Assembly (NCBI GenBank): GCA_963082975.1
Contig: OY720348.1
Span: 71,387,719-71,451,718 of the forward strand
Length of the DNA: 64,000 bases
Source: Labia minor
Lineage: Eukaryota > Arthropoda > Insecta > Dermaptera > Spongiphoridae
Reading direction: 5' to 3'
The first letter of the stretch is position 1, and the number at the start of each line of letters is the position of its first letter. A program made the position numbers and the translations under genes. Shown piece after piece: positions 11,128-20,352 of this stretch. The notes beneath the pieces were generated by a model. The model was not told where the DNA came from. It did not search any database and saw nothing but the letters and a program-made list of their open reading frames with translations.

Positions 11128-11282
11128 GGAGTCAACGGGTAAAGGACATGATTCCTCCAAGTAGAAGAGGGATTTAGAAGAAATCATGAGCTCACGTGAG
11201 GGCAGGGACGCCAATCCCTGAAATAGAATTCTTTTCTACTGGGTTTATAGGAAAGAATCTACTCGCTACCCGGGATAGTATT
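11128..11282 (+). repeat. R3 repeat, second good copy
   Basis: It matches 9556-9715 through GTAAAGGACATGATTC, AAGAAATCATGAGCTC, GTGAGGGCAGGGACGCC and CTACTCGCTACCCGGGAT. The family and class are not recognised. There is no open frame shared by the copies. Confidence 0.65.
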
Positions 11283-11309
11283 TTTAAATTTATTTAAATT
11301 TATTTATTG

Positions 11310-11720
11310 TGGCCAGGCAGAGATGGTTTGGAATAAATTAATTTCCAGCTACAGAAATAAATTCAAATTATTTAAATGTATCTATTAATGCAATAAAAAC
11401 AGATATGGATATTACATAAATATTTTTAATTTTATTTTATTTATAATATATATGTAAGACCAGGCTGTGAGGCCATGAATGGCTGGATGACGTCATATAA
11501 TTTTAAATTAAGAAAAAATAAATGAACATGATTTTCCCGAGGATAAAACCAATACAAAGTGCATGATTCGTGGAGATATGTAAAAAATCTCCACATCTGA
11601 CATTTGGTGTGAAAATAACCCTTCCCTTCCTATGGTCGATCGCTAATACTATCACTTCCGGTCTCCGGATATACATCAAAAGTTGATCAATTCATCATAC
11701 TGATGCATTAAGAAAATAAT
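11310..11720 (+). repeat. Family 1 repeat, 3'-truncated copy
   Basis: It follows the family 1 order from TGTGGCCAGGCAGAG through the GACGTCAT block and the GGAGAT hairpin to TGATGCATTAAG, then stops before the GACG microsatellite. Confidence 0.75.
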
Positions 11721-12410
11721 ACAAGATTAATTTCTTAGCTCTTAAACTATCAATTTTATTGCATGATAAAAAATTTTGTCAGTTTATGTGTTTAATAAAA
11801 TTTTTATTAATACAAAAATTGGACTTGATTGTTCATATAAATAAATAAAACTAAATGCGCCCAACGTTTTTCTTTGAATATGAAGCAATTCATCCATAAA
11901 CTTTGTCATGCTTATAGAAAAATTATTTTATTCTTATTAGTCTATTGAAAACGTTATTTTATAAAAAATTTTTATATTTATATTATTTATTTTTTAATCA
12001 ACAACTATAAATAAATAAAATTTAATTAATAAATTAGCAATTGTATATTATCTCTATCAAACAATTACGAATCATATTTTTTAATTTTCGAAAGCCCTTA
12101 ATTAATTAACATCCAGAATCTAGTTAATTAATTTTAGATTAGATTTAGTTTTAGAATATTCACTCGCTCCCTTTCATGATTTCTCACCTTCAACTCCACC
12201 CCACTTTCTCTTTTCTCTCCCCTTTCCCATATATTCTCTTAGCTTGATTAGAATAATTTATGAATAATTCAAATATGAATAATTGGAAAGAGATTCCTAT
12301 ATTTTCTCAACGAAATAAATAAATAAAATAATTAAATAAATAAAAATAATAATATAAAAAGATTTTTTTTTTAAAAAAAAAAAACTTAATTATTAATCAT
12401 TTAAATTAGT
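11721..12410. other. AT-rich spacer, nothing recognised
   Basis: Low-complexity AT-rich sequence plus a pyrimidine-rich patch at about 12170-12240. No gene or element is supported. Confidence 0.5.
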
Positions 12411-12412
12411 GA

Positions 12413-12675
12413 TTCTCAACCTGGGCGATCGACATCTTAAAGGGGACGATTATTTGACTATACGATTTTGGGGGGGGGGGGCGATAAGTTATTTTTGGGG
12501 AGCGAAATCATTTTCAACTGTCAACAAAAGGTAAGATGATTTTGCGATCAGGTTCTGAAACTATGGCTGTAAGTATCACTAAATTGCAATTTTTATCTAT
12601 TAAAATTTATAGGGGGGCGAATTATGAAGCCGGCCTTACGAAGTGGGCGTTTGCTCCAAGAAGGTTGAGATTAGA
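12413..12675 (-). mobile_element. Diverged hAT-type MITE
   Basis: It starts TAGTGATTCTCAACCTGGGCG and ends in CCAAGAAGGTTGAGATTA. The GGGGGGCGAATTATGAAGCC and GGCCTTACGAAGTGGGCG words match the reverse complement of the MITE at 2469-2639. No clear 8-bp duplication remains. Confidence 0.6.
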
Positions 12676-12779
12676 GTAATTTATGAATAATTCAGTTCAG
12701 TATTAAATCAATAATTCATATAAATACTTATAAAATTTGTAACTTTCGTATTTTATCTAGAAAAAAAGAAAAGAGTGGT

Positions 12780-13022
12780 GAGACTAATTGGGGAACACGT
12801 GGGAACGACGTTCCCTTACCTTTTTACAGAACCGGAACGCGTTCCAACAACTCTCACTTCAATCTAATGTTAGAATTTCTTTTTTGTGTTCGTTAATATT
12901 TTGTATAGTAAGAATAAGAAAAAATAATAACTTATATGGAAAAAAATATTTTGCTGATAATAGGACTTTTTTTTGCACCCACTATGCGTTCCCTTACTTC
13001 TTATTTTACCAATCCATCACTG
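12780..13022 (+). mobile_element. GGAACG-type MITE
   Basis: It contains GAACGACGTTCCCTTACC and GAACCGGAACGCGTTCC near its start and ends in CCAATCCATCACTG, which pairs with the CAGTGGTGTATTGG start seen in other copies. It is related to 9365-9530 and 50118-50383. The hAT-like CAGTG...CACTG ends suggest a non-autonomous element. Confidence 0.6.
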
Positions 13023-13197
13023 GTAGTGTTAGATCAATATTATCAAATATCATTTGCCTTTGCAATTAAAAAAATATCACAGTTGTTATCCATAAATAAA
13101 TTATATTATTATTATTATTATTAATTTGTTTTGATCTGAATTATGTTTCGGACTACGGGTCTAGAATACTCATATATTGAAAGAATATATACCTACA

Positions 13198-13713
13198 TAC
13201 GAGGTCTATTCAAAAGAAAAGGTGAATTTTGAATTTTTGCGGGCTGTGTATATTCGATTATCGAAATTTTTTTTTGTTATGTTGGTATATATGTTTCTCA
13301 TATATTGACATTATCAGTCATTTTAGATTAGTAGTTTGTTTTTGACAACTGAAAAAGTTAGTCACGTTTTGTGTGTTCTTCGATTTTTTACTTACGTAAT
13401 CATGCCTCAACCACCGTATTCACCAGATTTGACTCCCTGTGACTTTTTTTCTATTTCCAAAACTGAAGTGACCAATGAAAGGAAGGCGTTTTGCCACAAT
13501 GGATGAGATAAAGTCGGAATCGAAGAACGACCTGATGGTCATACCGAAAAGCGCATTTCAGAAGTGCTTCGACGATTGGAAGAAGGGCTGGCATAAGTGC
13601 TATTATATCTGAGGGGAATTACTTTGAAGGGGACAAAAAATGGATATGGATAAATAAATAAATACTATTCGAAAGAATTCAAAATTCACCTTTTCTTTTG
13701 AACAGATCTCGTA
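13198..13713 (+). mobile_element. Deleted mariner element with TIRs and TA duplication
   Basis: Inverted ends of about 40 bp (CGAGGTCTATTCAAAAGAAAA at 13200; its counterpart ends at 13711) are flanked by TA. Inside, split over two frames, it reads PPYSPDLTPCDFF and then TMDEIKSESKNDL and FQKCFDDWKKGWHKCI, the C-terminal end of a mariner transposase including the last catalytic Asp of the D34D triad. The N-terminal two thirds are missing and there is a frame change, so it is dead. Confidence 0.85.
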
Positions 13714-13719
13714 TGATTG

Positions 13720-14268
13720 ATAGATAGATAGATCGATTTAAGTATTTAAAAATATTTCTATAAATATTCAGATTGAATTCTTACTTATTCATTGTAAATA
13801 ACTTGAAAGGATAACTTAAATAAAATTAAAATAGAAATTTGTGCTTTGCTTAATAAATACTTTGTCAAAAAGAAATAAAGTGAAGTTTCGTGGTTAGTGA
13901 GCTCTCGCTGGATTCCCACTTGGCTTATTTAATTAAAAAGCTAAAAGCTTTACCAAGTTGTTTGTTAGAAGTAAATGTTAAAAACTTAAAAAGAAAAAAA
14001 AAACATACAATGAGCAATGAAAAAAAAAAGAAAACTTCTTATTTCGTTTATCAATATGATGGGAATTTATTTATTTTATATGTTGAATATTGTTTTTAAT
14101 AAACATTTATTATATTAATATAATAATTTAAAAAAACAACTAATTAAAATTAAAATTGATATTTTTTTTTCAATAGTAAATATTTATATTTTCTACAGAT
14201 AGATATTTTATAGAATTTATGATTGAGGGCGACTCCTTGGGCCTAATCCTTCTAAAAAAAAATATATG
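13720..14268. other. AT-rich spacer, nothing recognised
   Basis: AT-rich sequence with A-runs. The 69-codon frame at 13890-14099 has no features of a conserved protein. Confidence 0.5.
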
Positions 14269-14309
14269 GTAAAAATAAAAAATAAAATAAAATTTTTCCA
14301 TCTCATATA

Positions 14310-14920
14310 ACAAATAAGTTGACCTGTGGCCAGGCACAGAACCGACCGACGGTTTGAAATAAATTAATTTCCAGCTACAGAAACAATTTCAAATAATTTT
14401 AATATATCTATTAATGCAATAAAAAACAGATATATATATATATTTAATTTTATTTTATTTATAATATATAAGGAGGCGCTGGCTGTGACGTTATGAAGGG
14501 CTGGGTGACGTTATTTTAAATTAAGAAAAAACGAATGAAGATCATTTCTCCCGAGGATAAAACCAATACAAAGTGGAAGATTCGTGGAGATATTTAAAAA
14601 ATCTCCTCATGTGAAATTTGGTGTGAAAATAACCCTTCCCTTCGTATCCTCGATCGTTTATACTACCAGTTCCGGTTTCCGAATTTGCACCAAAAGTGGA
14701 TCAATTCATCATATTGATGCAATAAGTAAATATACCAAATTTTATCAAGCTGTACACATCTATACGGACGACAGAGGGACGGACAGATGGACAGATATAA
14801 TGCTAAAAATACTTTTTTCTGTTAAGAAAATGCATGATTCGTGGAGATATGTAAAAATCTCCACATGTGAAATTTGGTGTGAAAACAATACCTCCCTTAC
14901 TATCGTTGGTCGGTAAAAAT
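14310..14920 (+). repeat. Family 1 repeat, near full copy
   Basis: It runs from AAGTTGACCTGTGGCCAG to the second GGAGAT hairpin block and ATCGTTGGTCGG. It is flanked by an unusually long direct repeat of about 43 bp, 14269-14312 and 14925-14969 (both with AAATAAAAAATAAAATAAAA and CCATCTCATATA). A tRNA-like B box follows at 15022-15035. Confidence 0.8.
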
Positions 14921-15221
14921 ATAGTAGAAATAAAAAATAAAATAAAATTTTTTCCATCTCATATATCAAAAATGAAGAGGACACGCATTCTGGGGGACAA
15001 CGCGCTTGACTTCGTGGTACCTGGTTCAAGTCCCGAGTCTGACAAGGGAATTTCTTTCCTTTGCCCCTTTTGAGATCGAAGGGACGAAGTACAGTGGCGC
15101 AACCAGGGTTTTTTAGGGTTTTAACCTCCCCCCCCCCCCCCATAAGACAAAAAAAATTCAAATTGCTATATTTTATGTACTATATTACAACTAGAAAAGA
15201 AAAAATATAAGTATAAGTATA

Positions 15222-15627
15222 ACTTAGTGCAGGGGTGGCCAACCCGCGGCCCGCCGTAAACATTTTTGCGGCCCGCGAGATTCATCACACTTTTATATTC
15301 TTCGCCCTCATGAAACAAATATCGCACTAGTGAAAGAAATATCATTTCATTTTTTTTATTTCGTTGTTTCTTTTTTTATTTTTAGTATTATATATTTTTT
15401 ACAATGTGCATTCAGTATCATTATTATTATATTATATATGTTTATATGTAAAAATAATAGTAAACATAATAAAAATTCCTTATTTTTCAATTTGTCACAC
15501 CAAACAATATCTATAATGGGTCTAAATCTAATATGGGTATATAAAATTTTATATGCGGTCCGCGAAGTTATGATGCATTTCCAAAGTGGCCCCAAGATCA
15601 TTTGGGTTGGCCACCTCTGACTTAGTG
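15222..15627. mobile_element. hAT-type MITE (390 bp) with perfect 8-bp TSD
   Basis: The element at 15230-15619 starts CAGGGGTGGCCAACCCGCGG and ends GGGTTGGCCACCTCTG. The direct repeats ACTTAGTG at 15222-15229 and 15620-15627 are identical. It lies inside the 15092-17314 element and so is the younger insertion. Confidence 0.9.
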
Positions 15628-15954
15628 TATAAAAAGTAAGTTTATTTTATTTTAAAAAAATTTTAACAAGTATAAAAATTGCTTATTTTTTCGTACAGAA
15701 TTTAATATGAGAAATCAAAAAATTATTTTATTATTTCTCCTAAATCATAAAAAACAAAAGACTTAATATAAGATTACTAGATGATTGGGAAATTTTCCAA
15801 TTGGACTATTATTTAAATATAAATTAAATTCAAATATTATTCAAATTCTAAATATTTTTTATTATTAATACATTAATTGCTAATTTCATAAAAATTATGA
15901 AGCGAAGACTAATTTTTTCAAAATATCCTGACATTACGGGTGGACGAAAAGCTT

Positions 15955-16600
15955 TCGACATCTTAAAGTAGTTTTTACTATCTCTCGCCAGAGATAGTAT
16001 TGCGATCACGAAAATTTTCGATGTTGAGATTTTGATGTTTTTATACGTTTTGAAGGTTCCTGAATCATTTTCACTAAGGTTGAGAAAAATGTCTGTGTGT
16101 GTGTGTATGTGTGTGTGTGTGTATGTATGTAGGCAAGATTACGCAAAAACGGTTTGAGCTAGAATGATGAAATTTGGTATATGAGCATTATTCAAAATTC
16201 ATAGTTTTCTATCAACTTTTGAGAAATGTAGCTCAACCGGAAGAGGGTCATTACCTACAACGTTTTGATTTTTTTTCCTCTAAAGTGACCGTAAAAATAA
16301 AGATATATGTTTGATAATTTTTCACATGATTAATAATTGTATAAAACTGCTATATATAGAATCTCAGCTTGATTGATTCGCTGAAAGTACCAGAATTAAT
16401 TTTTTAACACTGCAAATCTCACGCGCCAATACGTGACGTGGTGCCATCAACAAAAAGCCAAACATGCGCTGGTTTAATAAATATTATTTATTAATTTTAA
16501 TTTATAATTTAATTAAATTTAAATATAATATATTATGTTATTTAATCCAATTCAAATTGCGAGATAGTCGAGTGGAGACACTCCAGCTTATTTTTATAAA
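15955..16600 (+). repeat. Family 2 interspersed repeat, full copy
   Basis: It starts near a hairpin (ACTATCTCTCGCCAGAGATA) and has a TG microsatellite at 16090-16130. It continues through ACGCAAAAACGGTTTGAGCT, TGCTATATATAGAATCTCAG and ACGCGCCAATACGTGACG, and ends about GCGAGATAGTCGAGTGGAGA. Other copies are at 49150-49720 and 56045-56480 (minus) and 54650-55262 (plus), with partial copies at 51055-51420. Non-coding. Confidence 0.8.
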
Positions 16601-17322
16601 TAATTATATTATTATTATTATTTATTATTAAGTTGAGGTAAAAATGAATATAATGAAACTTTTAGTAAATTCGATTCCCTATAAATTTTATACGATAGTA
16701 TGATAATTCGCATAAAAATCGGTATTTATTGAGAAAATCAATAAAATGTGCTTTGACACCTCTTTAAATTACCCTTACTCTTATGGTCCGATCTTGTCCA
16801 AAAACAATCCAATCCTCGTCCATCATTCCCCAAAAAAAAAACATCTAAATATCAAATTTCAAGACAATATCTCATTTTGTTTAGACGTAATCTCGGTAAC
16901 GAACGGCCGGCCGGCCGGTTCAAAGATTTTTTTTGCAGTTTTGGATTCAGAACCGTCTGAAAAGTGGAGATCTCAAAAAATCTTGGAGCAAAAATTTTCA
17001 AAATTTTCCGACCATCGTATAAGGTATCCTCATTCCATGAGGAAAGCTATAATGATTTACTTATAGCTGGAAAAAAATATTTTCTTTCTAAAACTGTGAA
17101 TACGAGTAAATAAAATACAAAATTAAATTTTTTTGCCAGATTTTGTAAAATCAGTGTTTCATTTACAAAACTTTTTTAAATATTTAATATAAAAAAAAAA
17201 ATCTTAATGAAAATTTGTCTTTGAGAGAGCCCGGGGGGGGGGGGGGGCATAGGAATGTGGAGCGGCTAGTCAAACCCCCCCCCCCCCCAGGATTAAATCC
17301 TGGTTGCGCCACTGACGGAGTA

Positions 17323-17800
17323 CATCCAGCTTTCGGGATGAAAATAAGAAAGTTATTTGATAAAAAGTAGCGCCTCCAATCATAAAAATCAAGATAAAGC
17401 TTGGACTTTTGTAACATTTATGGTAATATATATACAAAAGCCAGAGAATTGTTTTTTACATAACAAAAATTAAACATATGACGGACTGTTATCCTTCTGT
17501 AATATATCTGTTTCAGCTCCCCTTCGCTATATCAGTATACCAAAGTAAACACATTGAATATATATATATATATATATATATAATACCAATTCAATAGTTA
17601 ACCAAACAGTTAGGGTGATAAAGATGAGGTGGTTGCTATGATTATCCCCTCTCCTAAGTTTGGATTAAAGATAAATTTTGCGATATGGATTGATATATAA
17701 AATATCTAACTAATTTATTAAAAATTACTTTATTTAATTTTTAAGTTTTTAGTATTTTTTTATACTTGTTATACTCTCAAGTAGATTTGTTAATTTATTA
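17323..17800. other. AT-rich spacer with TA microsatellite
   Basis: It contains a TA run at about 17560-17582. Nothing else is recognised. Confidence 0.5.
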
Positions 17801-18366
17801 GTAAATTCCCAAGAAGACACAAAATATCCAATTTATATAGGTTAGTTTTTATTTCTATGTTTTTTTCATCGAAACTAACGTTAATTATCACTAAAATTAT
17901 TTTTTTTAATATTATTTGTAATGATATTATTCCTTAAATTGAATTATAAAATAGTTAGATATATAAAAATATAATGATTTAAAATAACGAAAACAATGCT
18001 TTTTTAGGTCCTCTATATTCTTGTGTTTATTGTAATACAAATTTTATAAGTGATTAATTTTTATCGAAACATTTCAAAAAATGTTTTCATCAAAAAATAT
18101 TTTCTATTTTCAAAAATGATGTAAAATTCAAAAATGATGCAGAGAAATATTTAGACGAAAAAGTTAAAGAAGAAACTGATTCAAACCATACTGAAGACAG
18201 GCGTTTTCAATGTAATTATTGTGAAAAGGAATTTAAGCTGAAATCACATTTAAAAACTCATTTAATAATTCATACAGGAGAAAAACCATTTGAATGTAAT
18301 GATTGTAAAAAGAAATTTAAACGGAAATCGAATTTAGATCAACATTTATTAATACATAATGTTTGA
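17801..18366 (+). pseudogene. Poly-zinc-finger cassette, copy B (dead, two fingers)
   Basis: The exon 1 equivalent (about 17801-17840) lacks the ATG: it reads AAATTCCCAAGAAGACAC where copy C has ATGGATTTTGATTCC. The GTTAG donor and TTTTTAG acceptor (exon 2 from 18008) are kept. A TAA at 18055-18057 interrupts the atypical first finger where copy C has GAG GGA. The linker is shortened, and only two 28-codon fingers remain before the shared TGA at 18364-18366, against 19 in copy C. The 3' flank (18367-18840) is nearly identical to that of copy C. Loss of fingers by unequal exchange between 84-bp repeats is the simplest explanation. Confidence 0.85.
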
Positions 18367-18996
18367 AAAATAGCCTTAATAATGAAAACAAGATTTTATT
18401 TCAATATAGCTTCTATACTACTATTATTTTATTTGCTCTATTAATAAATACATTCTTACTTATTATCTGTTACATTTAAGAATCCTATCATTTTATTATC
18501 CTTATGTTTATTTATTTATTATTTATTTATACAAATCTAAAATACATATGTCTATGATTCTTTCAATTTACTAATCTATAATTGTAAATAAAAAAGAAAC
18601 TATAAAAATCCTTATTTTAATTCTTACACGTCATTGCTTATCGAATCTTATTATGCTCGCTAAAATTGTATATAATACCAGGACACCCAGCCTCCGCTCG
18701 ACAATTAAACAAAATGATTCCTTATTATTTTCCTAAAATATACAAATTAATTAAAATTACTTGATTTTCATTTCAAGATGAAAAATATATTAAAATTTAC
18801 ATGATAAAATAAAATATTTGATCCTATATTATATATATACCTGGATCACCGAGCCACCGTTCGGACATGAAAAGAAAATTTTCCTTATTATCGGGTTTGA
18901 CTATTAATATTAATACCTGGATCACCGAGCCGCAGCTCAAATAATTTAAATTTAAAAGAACATATATTTAAAAAAATAGTAATAAAAGATACAGCC
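18367..18996 (+). repeat. Cassette 3' flank and CGGTGATCC modules (copy B)
   Basis: It matches 22825-23330 and the reverse complement of 4830-5320. It then continues (18850-18996) into sequence matching the reverse complement of 7704-7860, showing that copies B and C were once directly adjacent in tandem. Confidence 0.75.
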
Positions 18997-20352
18997 TTTG
19001 AATTTTTAAGTTATATTTCTCATAAATGTATTTATTAAAGCTTTTGTGGTTATTTTGATAATTATTAAGGGAATTTTTATTAAAAGACCACATTATTTGT
19101 ATAAAATTATTTATTAAATTAAAATAATTGTACAACGTTTCAACTGCTTATTCTGCAGTCGTTTTCAAGTAACCTTACGCTTGCTCCGATTCAAGCGGAC
19201 TGATGCATGTTGGGATACGTCACCTCTTATAAAGGCAGTGATATTGGCGCCAATTTTTGGCTCCAATTTTTGCTGCCAATTCTTAATCTCAACATGAAGT
19301 CAGCAGCAATTGTCAAAGCAAGATAAATGAAGAGTTACCGATATGCTCAAATGAAAACATTAAAAAAGAAAAACAACGATTGAAGGAAGCTTTCATAAAC
19401 AATGGCTTCTCGGAATATGAAATTAGGAAATTCAGAAAAACAAAAAAGACAGAAATCAAAAATGAAAATGTAAAACCAATATACAGATCACAAATAACAT
19501 TACCTTATATAAAAGGAACAACAGAAAAAATAGCGTCAAAATTGAGGAAACACAACATCAGAGTAACATATAAACCTCATAAACAAATGTCTTCTCTCAC
19601 CTCAAATATAAAAGACAAAATTAAAAACGAAAATAATGGAGTTTATAAGGTAACTTGTGAATGTAAAAAAGTATACATTGGTGAAACAAGTAGAAAGATT
19701 TCTACAAGACTATCTGAACATGAGAGAGCCATTAGATTGAAACATCCAAATCAATCAGCAATTGCAGAACATGCCTTAACAACAGGACATAAAATAAATT
19801 TAGATAATGTAAAAACACTTCATATTGAAAATAATTGGTGGAAAAGGAAAATAAAAGAATCTATAGAAATTAATAATCATCGCAATAATATTAACAAAGA
19901 GGATGGATATAGACTTAATAAGATGTGGAACATAGTGTTGGATGAGTAAAATTTGTCAGATTAAATGAAATATAATTAATCTAATGTGTATTTGTGTATA
20001 TATCTTGATTATAGAAATAATTTACTATCTTTATTTTAGAGACATAATGCACTATCATACTTCTTGATTGTAAACGCTTGCTTTGACAATTGCTGCTGAC
20101 TTCATGTTGAGATTAAGAATTGGCGGCAAAAATTGGAGCCAAAAATTGGCGCCAATATCACTGCCTTTATAAGAGGTGACGTGTCCCAACATGCATCAGT
20201 CCGCTTGAATCGGATCAAGCGTACGATTACTTGAAAACGACTACAGAATAAGCAGTTGAAACGTTGTACAATTATTTTAATTTAATAAATAATTTTATAC
20301 AAATAATGTGGTCTTTTAATAAAAATTCCCTTAATAATTAAAAGATAGAGCC
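18984..20352 (+). mobile_element. Penelope-like element, 5'-truncated, inverted pseudo-LTRs
   Basis: The element at 18997-20339 is flanked by a 13-bp duplication (AAAAGATACAGCC, 18984-18996; AAAAGATAGAGCC, 20340-20352). It has about 263-bp inverted terminal repeats: 19060-19322 pairs with 20077-20339. A 63-bp extension (18997-19059) lies on the left only, as is usual for Penelope-like pseudo-LTR arrangements. The internal part codes for the C-terminal endonuclease region only; the reverse transcriptase is absent, so it is non-autonomous. The empty site survives at 7704-7716. Confidence 0.9.
19380..19949 (+). CDS. Penelope-like GIY-YIG endonuclease domain (fragment)
   Basis: The frame is open from the left inverted repeat (no in-frame ATG; TTG at 19380 is only the first possible start) to TAA at 19947-19949. 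It shows the usual Penelope-like C-terminal order: a linker with LPYIKGTTEKIASKL, then the GIY-YIG signature as GVYKVTCECKKVYIGETSR, then the STRLSEHERA helix, then HNNN-like residues (EHALTTGHKI, NWWKRKIKESIEI). Family knowledge: this domain nicks DNA for target-primed integration. The upstream frame runs as ELPICSNENIKKEKQRLK, typical of the region just after the reverse transcriptase, which is itself missing. It is a retained fragment, probably non-functional alone. Confidence 0.85.
   Translation: MKEAFINNGFSEYEIRKFRKTKKTEIKNENVKPIYRSQITLPYIKGTTEKIASKLRKHNIRVTYKPHKQMSSLTSNIKDKIKNENNGVYKVTCECKKVYIGETSRKISTRLSEHERAIRLKHPNQSAIAEHALTTGHKINLDNVKTLHIENNWWKRKIKESIEINNHRNNINKEDGYRLNKMWNIVLDE

Larger units (their letters stand above)
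15084..17322. mobile_element. hAT-like element carrying nested repeats
   Basis: The ends at 15092 (CAGTGGCGCAACCAGG) and 17314 (CCTGGTTGCGCCACTG) are a perfect 16-bp inverted repeat. The flanks ACGAAGTA (15084-15091) and ACGGAGTA (17315-17322) are an 8-bp target duplication with one mismatch. Near the ends lie homopolymer tracts (C run 15127-15140; G run 17231-17247; C run 17275-17288). Inside are a 390-bp hAT MITE and a family 2 copy. No transposase was found. The 106-codon frame at 16746-17066 is unrecognised and probably chance. Confidence 0.75.

Noticed and set aside
14584..15161. Frames of 110 and 133 codons on opposite strands
   Set aside because: Both run through the family 1 copy and a C homopolymer.
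16746..17066. 106-codon frame inside the 2.2-kb hAT-like element
   Set aside because: No transposase motifs, and it contains simple GGCCGGCC runs. Kept only as unassigned DNA.
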